Below, piece after piece: positions 27,131 through 36,248 of a stretch of 56,661 nt of DNA. The position numbers were made by a program, and so were the translations under genes. This DNA comes from Calothrix anomala FACHB-343. Lineage in GTDB: Bacteria > Cyanobacteriota > Cyanobacteriia > Cyanobacteriales > Nostocaceae. Numbering within the stretch: position 1 is the stretch's first letter; every line of letters begins with the position of its first letter. The DNA is taken from NCBI RefSeq assembly GCF_014696435.1, contig NZ_JACJQG010000068.1, forward strand, positions 1 to 56,661. The letters run 5' to 3'. The notes under the pieces were generated by a model. The model made no database searches, was not told the DNA's origin, and saw only the letters and a list, made by a program, of their open reading frames with translations.

Positions 27131-28159
27131 TTAGCGGAGTCTGACGAATCCGGCTTTAGCGATTAATTCTTGACCTTGGTTAGTTAGTAGCCAGTTGGCA
27201 TAAGCTTCTCCGGCTAGCTGATCGCTTTGTCCATTTTGTTTAATTATGATAAATAACCGCCTGGTAATTGGGTATTCACCTGTTTGAAAAGCAACTGCAT
27301 TGATTTGGTTACGCTGTTGCGGACAGTTTTGCAGGGGGACAAAAGGTTGTTTGTAAGGTGGAATCAGTTGATCGGGTTTCCGCCCTAATGGTAAGGGCTT
27401 GACACTACATTGCCCAACTATTTCCGGAGCAGAACTATAGTAAATTCCCCCTGGATTTTTTGCTACTTCTCGTAAAGCTTGGGTTGTAGTCGGAATAAAT
27501 TTGACATTGGAGCCAAATTTTTCTCCTGCCATAATATTTTCATCGAAAAATTCGATGGTACCCCCCTCCTCTAAACGGCGAGAGTAGGCTGTAATTGGTA
27601 AATTAGGGCCGTTTACCTGTTTCCAGTTGGTAATTTTACCTATGTAGATATCTTTAAGCTGTGCCAGAGTTAAACCAGGAATTTGTAGATTGGGATGAAC
27701 TGCGATCGCAATTCCGTCAATCGCTACAGGAATTTCTTTGAGTGTCAACCCCCGTTGTTGTGCCTTTTGAAACTCATCATCTTTCAGTGAGCGAGATGAC
27801 TGGGAAAAAGATAGTTGGTTCTCCAAAAGCATTTTAATCCCCGTACCCGAACCAGGTGCGCCTGTGGTGGGATTGGTATAACGTAATTGAAACTTCGGCC
27901 ACAACTGTTGCATTGCTGGCTCGACTTCTTTGCGAATCGGGGCCCAGGTAGTGCTACCCCCATAACTAAACAAGCCGGAAGGAAGATCAATTTTGTGGGT
28001 ATATGTATCTTGTGATGGGCGAGATTGATTAGGTGTCAAATTATCAATTACACCAGAATTATTGGCTAACCACCAAAAGACACTACCAACCAATCCTAGC
28101 GTCACCACCAAAGTTAAAACCAAAACCCCAGTTTCATTAGTTTCGTTTTTTGGCGACAT
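27131..28159 (-). CDS. PstS-like phosphate-type substrate-binding protein
   Basis: A 342-residue periplasmic-binding-protein-like sequence anchored by one N-terminal membrane helix (about 12-32, VLVLTLVVTLGLVGSVFWWLA). Features of the PstS group are GLFSYGGSTTWAPIRKEVEP, the GAPGSGTGIKMLL phosphate-loop-like segment, DGIAIAVHPN, and the C-terminal EYPITRRLFI. It lacks a lipobox. No pst permease genes follow, so it may act as a sensor or an orphan binding protein. A broken copy lies downstream (26330-26626). The kinase gene upstream is on the same strand, about 200 bases away. Confidence 0.85.
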   Translation of the reverse strand: MSPKNETNETGVLVLTLVVTLGLVGSVFWWLANNSGVIDNLTPNQSRPSQDTYTHKIDLPSGLFSYGGSTTWAPIRKEVEPAMQQLWPKFQLRYTNPTTGAPGSGTGIKMLLENQLSFSQSSRSLKDDEFQKAQQRGLTLKEIPVAIDGIAIAVHPNLQIPGLTLAQLKDIYIGKITNWKQVNGPNLPITAYSRRLEEGGTIEFFDENIMAGEKFGSNVKFIPTTTQALREVAKNPGGIYYSSAPEIVGQCSVKPLPLGRKPDQLIPPYKQPFVPLQNCPQQRNQINAVAFQTGEYPITRRLFIIIKQNGQSDQLAGEAYANWLLTNQGQELIAKAGFVRLR

Positions 28160-28358
28160 AATTATTATTTTGATTGTTACTTATCCACGCTGGCAATTTT
28201 CCATTGTGCGTGTTGTCGGGTTAAGAATTGGTAAAATTAAGTTTACGCAGCGCTCGGTAATTAAAAAATTAATTACTGATTTCTCTGAAGATGCCCCTGT
28301 GAAAATTTTCTTAAATTTTACTAAAAACTTGAATTTTGATTTGTTACGCAGAACCAGC

Positions 28359-29750
28359 TTAAAGAATTAAAGAAAGTAATTTATAAATCAGACGAAATAG
28401 AGCCGTTAATGCAATACTTACTAAAGCAGAGACAAATGCTAAGATTAATATCTGTTGAATTCCCAGTTGTGCGCGCAAGAGTGGGATAAAAAAAATAATA
28501 GCAAAAGAAATAGCCGAAATAATTAATAAATCTAACTTCTCAATCCATCTTCTTGCTTGAGCGAAAATCAGTATTCCTAAAATAGCAAATGAAATACTTA
28601 GGGTAATTATTGGGTTACGGAGCAAACTAAAACAAGCAATACCAATTAACGCCCCTTCAAACCCACTAAAAGCAGCGCCTCCTAACAATTCCCATGTAGA
28701 AAAAGCTGGTATAGCTGTTGGTAATTGTGATGTCACACCTATATAACCTGGTGCAGCATTTTGCAGTTTGGGTTTAACCTGCGTAGATGGTATCAAGTGT
28801 GGTTGATCGAGCCTTGCTAATGCGTCTAACACTTCTTGGGCTGACTGAAAGCGTTGATTAGCAGCCGGGAGGAGCATTTTGTCTAAAATATCCGCCAAGT
28901 GAGGATTAATATTAACTTGGGTGCGCCATTTCCACTGGTTACTGTAGCCATCAAACAGCTTAGTTGCTTCTTGACCAGTAAGTAAAGCGATCGCGGTTAC
29001 AGCTAAGGCATATAAATCTGTAGATGGGAATACCTGATTGCCTGCTACCTGCTCCGGCGGTGCATAGCCTATAGAATAAATACCTGTAGAAGAAATTGCT
29101 GGGGAATTGGTTACTTGCTTCACTGCACCAAAATCTAGCAAAAAAATTTTGCCATCGCGACGGCGCATGATATTAGAAGGTTTGATATCTCTGTGAATAA
29201 TGCCGCGATTGTGAACAAATTTCAGGACTTTGAGTATTTCTTGCAGTACTTCTAAAATTTCTACTTCCGAAAACTTACCCTTGGTAATTAATTCTTCTTC
29301 CAGATTTTGTCCATTAATATATTCTTGGACTAAGTAAAAAAACTGGTCTTGCTGTCCTGGTTGTAAGCTGGGAACTGCGATCGGAAAGAACGCGAACAAG
29401 TCAGGAATTTGTTCGTGTTCGTTACCGATTTCTGCCAGAACTTCTGCTTCTCTTTCAAATAGTTGTTGGGCTATTTGCTGTTGATGAAAGCCTAAGTTAC
29501 CTGTAGGTTGAAACTGCTTCACTACACATTGACGCATTCCAGGAATTCGGCGATCGCGCGCGAGAAATGCGGCTCCAAATCCTCCCCTACCTAAAAGCCT
29601 GATGGGAACATAGCGACCATCTAGCATTAATGGCATTCCACAGGTAGTGCAGTATTTTTGCTGGACTGTTTTTAGGGTTGTGTTATCATCTAACTCCGCA
29701 AAATAGTTTTGTGGACGGGGACAGCGTGGACGAGTGCAGTAAACTTCCAT
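28359..29750 (-). CDS. Ser/Thr protein kinase with N-terminal zinc ribbon and membrane tail
   Basis: A 463-residue Hanks-type kinase. The N-terminus has four Cys (5, 10, 34, 37) in a zinc-ribbon arrangement common in cyanobacterial kinases. The kinase domain (about 48-315) has the glycine loop GRGGFG (54-59), Lys78, the catalytic loop HRDIKPSN (His186, Asp188) and DFG (Asp206), so it should be active. The last 110 residues contain four hydrophobic segments that anchor it to the membrane with the kinase in the cytoplasm. The neighbouring PstS-like gene on the same strand suggests, but does not prove, a link between a bound ligand and signalling. Confidence 0.9.
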   Translation of the reverse strand: MEVYCTRPRCPRPQNYFAELDDNTTLKTVQQKYCTTCGMPLMLDGRYVPIRLLGRGGFGAAFLARDRRIPGMRQCVVKQFQPTGNLGFHQQQIAQQLFEREAEVLAEIGNEHEQIPDLFAFFPIAVPSLQPGQQDQFFYLVQEYINGQNLEEELITKGKFSEVEILEVLQEILKVLKFVHNRGIIHRDIKPSNIMRRRDGKIFLLDFGAVKQVTNSPAISSTGIYSIGYAPPEQVAGNQVFPSTDLYALAVTAIALLTGQEATKLFDGYSNQWKWRTQVNINPHLADILDKMLLPAANQRFQSAQEVLDALARLDQPHLIPSTQVKPKLQNAAPGYIGVTSQLPTAIPAFSTWELLGGAAFSGFEGALIGIACFSLLRNPIITLSISFAILGILIFAQARRWIEKLDLLIISAISFAIIFFIPLLRAQLGIQQILILAFVSALVSIALTALFRLIYKLLSLIL

Positions 29751-30265
29751 TTTAGTTATTCGTCAATAGTCCATAGTCAAGAGTCCATCATCAGTAGTCC
29801 ATCGTACAGCTTGGTTTAAATCAATAACTCCTACCCTAGTATTTTTTTGGAGTCAGTCAATTAGAAACAGGCTGATAACAGACGCAATTAACTGCTTTGT
29901 GTAACTAAACTAACTCAAAGCCAAGAATTTTTAGGTGCGTTACTAACCTTGACAAGCAGTAAAGCCAAAAAAGCGCAATAGCTACTATGACTACCGTACC
30001 GCAGTCATAGTCTGTTTAACTCATGACATGTGACCCTTGAGGTTAGCTAGTTGCTCATGGGGAAGCCCACAGCACTTGCTTCCTGTCAAGTGACCGCAGC
30101 AAGTGATTCCCCAAGACTTTACTAGTACAGCACGGCGTAAATAAACAGACCATTCAAAATCGACAAAACCCTTATTCTGTCTTAATTTTGAATTTTGAAT
30201 TTTGAATTTTGAATTCCGCCTTGCGGTACTAGCCTGCTCATGACTAAATAACTAGTGATGGGAAT
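29751..30265. other. Intergenic region with two strong hairpins and TTTTGAA repeats
   Basis: No gene is visible in 515 bases. A perfect 9-bp hairpin ACTATGACT/AGTCATAGT (29984-29992 with 30003-30011) is followed by a two-part stem at 30058-30113. A TTTTGAA heptamer array lies at 30181-30216 and degenerate GTCCATA-type heptamers at about 29762-29805. On the minus strand this is the region after rbcR and before the kinase. Confidence 0.6.
30058..30113. other. 56-base two-segment stem-loop
   Basis: TGGGGAA (30058-30064) pairs with TTCCCCA (30107-30113), and inside it CACTTGC (30073-30079) pairs with GCAAGTG (30099-30105), with an asymmetric internal loop (8 and 1 bases) and a 19-base apical loop. 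Fourteen perfect pairs in two blocks is unlikely to be chance. No T-tract follows on either strand. Confidence 0.45.
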
Positions 30266-31279
30266 TCAATCGTCGTCAGTAATGGCAGGTGCCACTATAT
30301 CCAGGGTATTGAGCATTAAGTTTTTTTGCGACAATTTTAATACATTATGGTTCCATCCTGGGGTAGCAAACTGGGGAAGAATTTCTTGACTAAAAGCTTC
30401 TGCTGCTTTGGAGCGATAGCGATTAGGATTAAAAATCAGCCACAGGGTGCGTTTGACAACTACGCCTTCTATTGGCGCACAGTGCAATACGCCCATTTGT
30501 AACTCTTTAGCAATGGCAGAAGTAGAAACAAAAGCCGCCCCTAAACCAGATTGCACGGCATTTTTAATAGCTTCAATGGAATTTAATTCCATTTCGACTT
30601 TAAAACGCCGCGTATCGATTTCACAGCGAGCTAGTACTTGGTCTATGACTTTGCGAATAGTTGATTGTGAATCTAAAGTGATGAATTGAAGTTTATAAAG
30701 GTCTTCTTTTTGGATAGTGTCGAGCTTACTAAAGGGATGGAAGACGGGTAGAATTAGCACCAGTTCATCTTCAGCATAGGGAATAATTTCTAAAGATTCT
30801 GCTAATTCACCAGGAATTTCGCCACCAATGATTGCTAAATCTACTTGTCCGTTAGCGACACTCCAGGCTGTGCGGCGAGTCGAATGGACATGTAATTGTA
30901 CGGCGACATCGGGATATTTTTGCCGAAACATACCGATCATTTTCGGTAGCAGATAAGTGCCGGTAGTTTGGGAAGCACCGACAATCAAAGTACCGCCTTG
31001 GAGATTTTGTAAATCCTCGATCGCGCGACAAGTTTCTTGACAGAGACTGAGAATTTTCTCCCCATAACTCAGTAGTAGGTGTCCGGCTTCGGTTAATTGG
31101 GCACGGCGTCCTCCACGGTCAAATAATGGGACATCGAGCTGCCGTTCTAAGTTTTGCACTTGTAAACTGACAGCAGGCTGGGATACGTAAAGACTATCAG
31201 CGGCGCGCTTGAAGCTCCCTTCTACAGCGATCGCTTTGAGAATACGTAACTGATCTAAAGTGAAAGGAAGGTCAGACAT
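30266..31279 (-). CDS. rbcR: LysR-type regulator RbcR/PacR (CO2 fixation control)
   Basis: A 337-residue LysR-type regulator. The N-terminal winged helix-turn-helix (about 1-65, [20 protein letters not shown] then [17 protein letters not shown]) and the effector domain (about 95-305, [40 protein letters not shown]) are very close to cyanobacterial and algal-plastid RbcR (Ycf30), which controls Rubisco and carbon-uptake genes. By position it corresponds to Anabaena All3953 (PacR), which regulates carbon assimilation and NDH-1 genes. It is transcribed away from the NnrU-thioredoxin-ndhF1-ndhD1 run and could control it through the 216-base divergent region. Confidence 0.9.
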   Translation of the reverse strand: MSDLPFTLDQLRILKAIAVEGSFKRAADSLYVSQPAVSLQVQNLERQLDVPLFDRGGRRAQLTEAGHLLLSYGEKILSLCQETCRAIEDLQNLQGGTLIVGASQTTGTYLLPKMIGMFRQKYPDVAVQLHVHSTRRTAWSVANGQVDLAIIGGEIPGELAESLEIIPYAEDELVLILPVFHPFSKLDTIQKEDLYKLQFITLDSQSTIRKVIDQVLARCEIDTRRFKVEMELNSIEAIKNAVQSGLGAAFVSTSAIAKELQMGVLHCAPIEGVVVKRTLWLIFNPNRYRSKAAEAFSQEILPQFATPGWNHNVLKLSQKNLMLNTLDIVAPAITDDD

Positions 31280-31495
31280 AGGCTAAACCCACAAACAAGA
31301 AAGGAGCGGCTTTGACAAGAAATCAGCATTTCACACCCAGGTTTCTCGGTATGATTAATCGCATCTTAAACTTGGAAGCTTGACTCGGAAAAGACAGTAG
31401 TACAACATCTTGACTAAAGTCCCCGTTTAAATACTTTGTGGTATTGGTTGTACTGTACTAAGTTTTCTTTAATTTACTTCACTTACGTATAAGTT

Positions 31496-32212
31496 ATGAT
31501 GCTGATTTCTTGGTTAACCCCCAGTCATTTTGTCATATTGGGGCTACAGTTAGTTTTTGCGATCGCTCACAGTGGAGGAGCCGCATTGCGTCCTTGGGCA
31601 GAAAAACTAATTGGGCCAAGGCTTTACCGAATTTTATTTGCCTTAGTCAGTCTGCCCTTGGCTGTAATCTTAATTATTTACTTTTTTAATCATCGTTATG
31701 ATGGTTTGCAACTTTGGCAGGTGCAAGATGTAGTCGGTATCCAAATTTTAGTTTGGGTGCTGTCAGCAATTTCTTTTTTATTTTTGTATCCTGCCACATT
31801 CAATCTCCTAGAGATTGCGGCGATTCAAAAGCCCCAGGTTCATTTGTATGAAACGGGCATTATTCGCATTACCCGTCATCCGCAAATGGTAGGGCAAATC
31901 ATTTGGTGTGTTGCCCATACTCTCTGGTTGGGTACCACCTTTACTCTAGTGACCTCAATTGGCTTGGTATTGCATCATTTATTTGGTGTCTGGCACGGGG
32001 ATCGCCGTCTAGCTCAACGTTATGGCGAAGCCTTTGAAAGCGTGAAACAGCGAACTTCTATTATTCCCTTCGCGGCAATTATTGACGGTCGTCAATCTCT
32101 GAAATTGTCAGAATTTCTCCGTCCTGCTTATTTAGGAGTTGCCATTTTTGTGTGTTTACTTTGGTGGTCGCACCCCCTGTTATTATCCGCAACTAGTAAG
32201 TTAACATGGTAG
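31496..32212 (+). CDS. NnrU family membrane protein
   Basis: A 238-residue membrane protein with about six hydrophobic segments. It fits NnrU: an early His in VFAIAHSGGAALR (about 19-31), the YRILFALVSLPLA segment, and RITRHPQMVGQIIWCVAHTLWLG (about 125-147), whose two His residues are the haem ligands in the related plant carotenoid isomerase Z-ISO. It may thus be a haem-binding membrane protein; the reaction is unknown in cyanobacteria. ATG codons at 31496 and 31499 are both possible starts. Confidence 0.87.
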   Translation: MMLISWLTPSHFVILGLQLVFAIAHSGGAALRPWAEKLIGPRLYRILFALVSLPLAVILIIYFFNHRYDGLQLWQVQDVVGIQILVWVLSAISFLFLYPATFNLLEIAAIQKPQVHLYETGIIRITRHPQMVGQIIWCVAHTLWLGTTFTLVTSIGLVLHHLFGVWHGDRRLAQRYGEAFESVKQRTSIIPFAAIIDGRQSLKLSEFLRPAYLGVAIFVCLLWWSHPLLLSATSKLTW

Positions 32213-32743
32213 TTTTAGGCGATCCCCACTATCAGCAGATACTAATCAAATTGATGAAAATTCCCACTTATCAATTGTTACCAAATCAATGTAGGATAAA
32301 TTCAAATAGCTACCAGTGGGGGTGCATGTAGTCGGTTTGAGATTTTATGTTATTACTCGCTGCTCAATCATTTTCGCTAGGTATTAAACCTCCTCACGCC
32401 AATTACGGCAGGAAGATTTTATCCAGAGTCAATAGTTCAGAGTTAGTGGCTAATAAATCTGCAAGCGCCTGTTTCAGGGCTTAAAGGGAAATTAAGCCAC
32501 AAAACCACTGACAGATGACTAGCTTAGTTTGCATACCTCAGTAGCAGTGAATACCAACAGTTGAGCATTTCCCAAAGCCAAAGCGATATCTACGGTGGCT
32601 TTTTGATCGGTGCCCCAATCAACGCGATCGATTTTTGTCTAAACTATTTGTGCCCACAGAGCGTCTATCGGTGGTCAATGGCTTGCCAATATAATCTGCC
32701 GATAGTTAGTTTGATATAAAAACCCTATAAATTTAGAGGCGTC
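32213..32743. other. Intergenic region, nothing recognised
   Basis: In 531 bases between the NnrU and thioredoxin genes I see no coding region, tRNA-like fold or strong terminator. It has one HIP1-like GCGATC block near 32625. The promoter of the thioredoxin gene must lie at its end. Confidence 0.5.
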
Positions 32744-33124
32744 ATGGTGTTGTCGGTTAGTGAGCGGACATTTACTCAAGAAGTTTTAGAATCTCCTATT
32801 CCGGTTTTAGTGAATTTTGAAGCCCCTTGGTGTGGTTTGTGCCGCATTATCCACCCTTTGTTATTGCAATTTCAGAGCCAATGTGGCGACCAAATTAAAT
32901 TAGTCACAGTTAACGCTGACCAAAATTTTAAATTGTCTACAACATATCGCCTGAAGTCACTGCCAACTTTACTGTTAATTGAAAATGGCACCATCCAATA
33001 CCGTCTTGAGAGTTTTCGTGGCAGAGACGACTTACGTTTAGCCTTAGAAGAGATAAAACTTAACTACAACAAGCGTTACTCCTCCTACAGTAGCGCTAAA
33101 ACAGTGGATGTAGGACGTAAATAA
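32744..33124 (+). CDS. Thioredoxin-like protein with CGLC active site
   Basis: A 126-residue thioredoxin fold protein. The active site is WCGLC (Cys30, Cys33) instead of the usual WCGPC, in APWCGLCRIIHP. The cis-Pro (Pro75 in KSLPTLLLI) and Asp60 region are kept. A basic, Ser/Tyr-rich tail (about 105-126) is extra. Loss of the Pro between the cysteines usually lowers reducing power, so it may act as an oxidant or on special partners. It precedes ndhF1, as in Anabaena PCC 7120, and ends at a hairpin terminator. Confidence 0.88.
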   Translation: MVLSVSERTFTQEVLESPIPVLVNFEAPWCGLCRIIHPLLLQFQSQCGDQIKLVTVNADQNFKLSTTYRLKSLPTLLLIENGTIQYRLESFRGRDDLRLALEEIKLNYNKRYSSYSSAKTVDVGRK

Positions 33125-33228
33125 CATAAAGAGTGTCAAAAGTCAATACACAAAATTAAGCATTAGATCTCTTGACCATCGATAATTAACTATCAATTTA
33201 CTAAAGCAAATCTAAAACCAAGCTTAAC

Positions 33229-33262
33229 ACCCCACCCAAAGACCCCCTGGTGGGGTATTTTA
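33229..33262 (+). terminator. Terminator hairpin after the thioredoxin gene
   Basis: ACCCCACC (33229-33236) pairs perfectly with GGTGGGGT (33249-33256); a 12-base loop lies between, and ATTTTAT follows. It is 105 bases after the stop codon. The T-tract is short, so some read-through is likely. Confidence 0.65.
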
Positions 33263-33545
33263 TGCTAAAGGGAGTGTGTCACAATTATTAACAGTTCGAC
33301 ATAGACAGTTGCTTGAGGACGGATAATTGACTGCAATGGAGATTGCTTTAAAGTGAAGATGCGAAGATCGCCGTCGCCTATGACCTAGAACCGCGATTTT
33401 TTGCGGCTTCTCCCAAGGAAAACAAGACTGGCGACCAAATCCACAAAAGCAGTGTCTACACACTTGTCTGTCTGTCCCAGTCTGCTGAAGACCTTTGGCA
33501 GCGCTGTTCTAACTTAGTCAAGAATCCTAAAAGTAAGCGTCAGTG
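33257..33545 (+). promoter_or_regulatory. ndhF1 upstream region
   Basis: About 290 bases separate the thioredoxin terminator from ndhF1 and must carry its promoter. No ORF of its own is convincing. A small CCGC...GCGG hairpin lies near 33391. Binding of the LysR regulator encoded at 30266 is plausible, but I could not pick out a clear T-N11-A dyad. Confidence 0.4.
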
Positions 33546-35639
33546 ATGGAAGTAATCTATCAATATGCCTGGCTGATTCCTGTATTGCCTTTGTTTGGGG
33601 CAATGCTGGTCGGTCTAGGGTTAATTTCGATAAATCAGGTGACCAATCGCCTACGACAGCTGAACGCTGCGGTAATTATCTCCCTAATGGGAGCAGCGAT
33701 GGGGCTGTCGTTAACCTTGCTGTGGAGCCAAATTCAAGGACATCCCACCTATGTCCGCACCCTAGAATGGGCAGCAGCAGGGAATTTTCATTTGAGTATG
33801 GGCTACACAATCGACCACCTCACAGCCGTGATGCTGGTGATTGTTACTACCGTAGCTTTCTTGGTCATGGTTTATACCGATGGCTATATGTCCCATGACC
33901 CAGGCTACGTCAGGTTTTATGCCTATCTGAGTTTGTTTGGTTCCTCGATGTTGGGTCTGGTAGTCAGTTCCAACCTCGTGCAAGTTTACGTATTCTGGGA
34001 ATTAGTAGGGATGTGCTCCTACTTGCTGGTCGGCTTTTGGTACGATCGCAAGTCAGCAGCAGATGCAGCCCAAAAAGCATTTGTGACTAACCGTGTAGGA
34101 GACTTCGGTCTCTTACTTGGTATTTTGGGGCTATTTTGGGCAACAGGCAGCTTTGATTTTGGTGTAATGGGCGATCGCCTAGCTGAACTTGTACAATCAG
34201 GTTCTATCAGCAATTTCCTGGCTGTGCTGTTTGCGATTTTAGTGTTCCTGGGCCCGGTGGCAAAATCCGCTCAGTTTCCTCTCCATGTCTGGCTACCAGA
34301 TGCGATGGAAGGCCCTACCCCCATTTCCGCCTTAATCCACGCGGCGACAATGGTGGCGGCTGGGGTGTTCTTAATCGCCCGCATGTACCCCGTTTTTGAA
34401 CATGTCCCCGCCGCCATGAACGTCATTGCCTTTACTGGGGCATTTACGGCGTTTTTAGGGGCAACAATTGCCATTACCCAAAATGACATCAAAAAGGGTT
34501 TAGCTTACTCCACGATCTCCCAGTTAGGCTACATGGTGATGGCTATGGGCGTAGGTTCCTATAGCGCCGGCTTATTCCACCTAATGACCCACGCCTATTT
34601 CAAGGCGATGCTATTCTTGGGTTCTGGTTCAGTAATTCACGGGATGGAAGGAGTCGTCGGTCACGACCCCGCATTAGCCCAGGATATGCGCTTAATGGGT
34701 GGATTGCGGAAGTATATGCCAGTTACCGGGATTACCTTCTTAATCGGTTGCTTGGCAATTTCTGGTATCCCTCCCTTCGCTGGTTTCTGGTCAAAAGACG
34801 AAATTCTCGGCAAGGCTTTTGAAGCTAACCCATTTTTGTGGTTAATTGGCTGGTTAACTGCCGGTATTACCGCCTTTTACATGTTTAGAATGTATTTCTC
34901 GACATTTGAAGGTAAATTCCGGGGCACTGACGAGAAAATCAAAGACAAGCTGAAAAAAGCTTCGACAATTATCCTGGAATTAGAATCCGGGGAACCAGCG
35001 CCGACCTTTGGCCCTGGGGCGATGAAGAAAGGCGAATTAGCTGCAACTGGCGGTCATCACGGTGACTCCCACGGTCATCACAGCGATACTCCCCATGAAT
35101 CGCCTTGGACAATGACTCTACCTTTGGCAGTTTTAGCCGTACCTTCGATTTTGATTGGTTTAGTCGGCACACCATACGCCAATTACTTTGAGGAATTTAT
35201 TTTCCCACCCACAGAAACTTTGAGTGAAGTCCTGGAAAAAGCCGCCGAGTTTAACCCGACGGAATTTTACATTATGGCAGGGGCTTCTGTAGGTATTTCC
35301 TTGATCGGGATTACCTTGGCTTCCTTAATGTATTTGCGCGGTAAAATTGACCCAGCTGCGATCGCGGCGAAAATCAAACCACTTTATGAGCTTTCCCTCA
35401 ACAAGTGGTATTTTGATGACATTTACCATCGCGTCTTCGTCATGGGCTTGCGTCGCATCGCCAGACAAGTTATGGAAGTTGACTTCCGCGTCGTTGATGG
35501 TGCTGTTAACCTCACAGGCTTCTTCACCCTTGTGAGTGGCGAAGGACTGAAATATCTAGAAAACGGTCGCGCTCAATTCTATGCCTTAATTATCTTTGGG
35601 GCTGTTTTGGGTTTGGTGATTTTCTTCGGAATTACCTAA
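33546..35639 (+). CDS. ndhF1: NAD(P)H-quinone oxidoreductase subunit 5, NdhF1
   Basis: A 697-residue subunit of NDH-1 with about 15-16 membrane helices. Antiporter-like core motifs are visible: FVFWELVGMCSYLLVGFW-like segments (YVFWELVGMCSYLL), KSAQFPLHVWLPDAMEGPTP, ITQNDIKKGLAYSTISQLGY, and the C-terminal lateral helix region. NdhF1 pumps protons in respiratory and cyclic electron flow in the thylakoid membrane. A His-rich loop (HHGDSHGHHSDTPH, about 503-516) lies between late helices. ATG 33546 is preferred to the overlapping GTG 33543. ndhD1 follows, as expected for the NDH-1L type. Confidence 0.95.
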   Translation: MEVIYQYAWLIPVLPLFGAMLVGLGLISINQVTNRLRQLNAAVIISLMGAAMGLSLTLLWSQIQGHPTYVRTLEWAAAGNFHLSMGYTIDHLTAVMLVIVTTVAFLVMVYTDGYMSHDPGYVRFYAYLSLFGSSMLGLVVSSNLVQVYVFWELVGMCSYLLVGFWYDRKSAADAAQKAFVTNRVGDFGLLLGILGLFWATGSFDFGVMGDRLAELVQSGSISNFLAVLFAILVFLGPVAKSAQFPLHVWLPDAMEGPTPISALIHAATMVAAGVFLIARMYPVFEHVPAAMNVIAFTGAFTAFLGATIAITQNDIKKGLAYSTISQLGYMVMAMGVGSYSAGLFHLMTHAYFKAMLFLGSGSVIHGMEGVVGHDPALAQDMRLMGGLRKYMPVTGITFLIGCLAISGIPPFAGFWSKDEILGKAFEANPFLWLIGWLTAGITAFYMFRMYFSTFEGKFRGTDEKIKDKLKKASTIILELESGEPAPTFGPGAMKKGELAATGGHHGDSHGHHSDTPHESPWTMTLPLAVLAVPSILIGLVGTPYANYFEEFIFPPTETLSEVLEKAAEFNPTEFYIMAGASVGISLIGITLASLMYLRGKIDPAAIAAKIKPLYELSLNKWYFDDIYHRVFVMGLRRIARQVMEVDFRVVDGAVNLTGFFTLVSGEGLKYLENGRAQFYALIIFGAVLGLVIFFGIT

Positions 35640-35857
35640 TTTCAGTGCTGAGTCATAGAGATTAACTTTGATAGCTCAGTGTCTACTAAATCTGGAAATA
35701 GTGTGTTTAATAGAGATGAAGGCGGGCTAATCCATTTACCTACCTTCATCTTTCTTCATTTTTGTTAAATCAACCTAACAAGGGAGACTTAATCGCGAAA
35801 AAGCTGCTACTTAATAGCTAGTGACTTTTTGCCCAACATGATTTTGATTGCAGGCGA

Positions 35858-36022
35858 ATGGCGGTCAGCAACCCCCAACTAAAAGTTGAGTGGCTCTCAG
35901 GCGAAAGTCAACAAGCCCTAGCTGACCAGACTAAGTTCTTAACTGAACTACGTTATTGGCAAGAGTTAAAGACCTACCCTGGAATGCGTAGCCAGTTCCA
36001 GGCTCTAGAACTGGGGGATTAA
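35858..36022 (+). CDS. Possible small protein between ndhF1 and ndhD1
   Basis: A 54-residue ORF (ATG to TAA) in the ndhF1-ndhD1 spacer, beginning MAVSNPQLKVEWLSGE and ending QFQALELGD. The composition is protein-like: mixed acidic and basic residues and a probable amphipathic helix over QQALADQTKFLTELRYWQEL. Its ribosome binding site is weak. I do not recognise it. It may be a genuine small protein co-transcribed with the NDH-1 genes, or the last piece of a decayed gene. Confidence 0.4.
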   Translation: MAVSNPQLKVEWLSGESQQALADQTKFLTELRYWQELKTYPGMRSQFQALELGD

Positions 36023-36126
36023 ACAGGTGTATGGGTGAAGCCAGTGTCTCTCGGATAGTACCGACCAATAACATTGTCGAGGCTAACTTTACTGGAGTAG
36101 CAAGGCTTTCTCCGGCATACAGGAGA

Positions 36127-36241
36127 GTTGGATAAGCACTACTCCTCTGCTTGTCCAACCCCTTTTGGGGACGCTCTTTAAAAGAGGCGTGTCGTGTTTC
36201 ATCCGTGTTCTAAAAATGCACGGTTTCCGCACTCCCGGAGG
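36127..36241 (+). promoter_or_regulatory. Hairpin-rich leader and strong ribosome binding site of ndhD1
   Basis: Four adjacent hairpins can form: GTTGGATAAGCA/TGCTTGTCCAAC (36127-36138 with 36148-36159, 12 bp with one G-T pair); CCCC-TTTT-GGGG (36159-36170); ACGCTCTTT/AAAGAGGCGT (36171-36190, one bulge); and CCGTG/CACGG (about 36203-36222). GGAGG (36237-36241) then stands 7 bases before the ATG. The region is richer in GC than the other spacers. Confidence 0.55.
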
Positions 36242-36248
36242 ATTGTAG

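Noticed and set aside
36031-36135. 34-residue ORF starting at ATG 36031
   Set aside because: Too short, overlaps the hairpin region and has no ribosome binding site; not supported as a gene.
35640-36248. Group II intron or insertion sequence remnant between ndhF1 and ndhD1
   Set aside because: The spacer is structured, but there is no GTGYG 5' end, no domain V-like hairpin and no recognisable transposase fragment.
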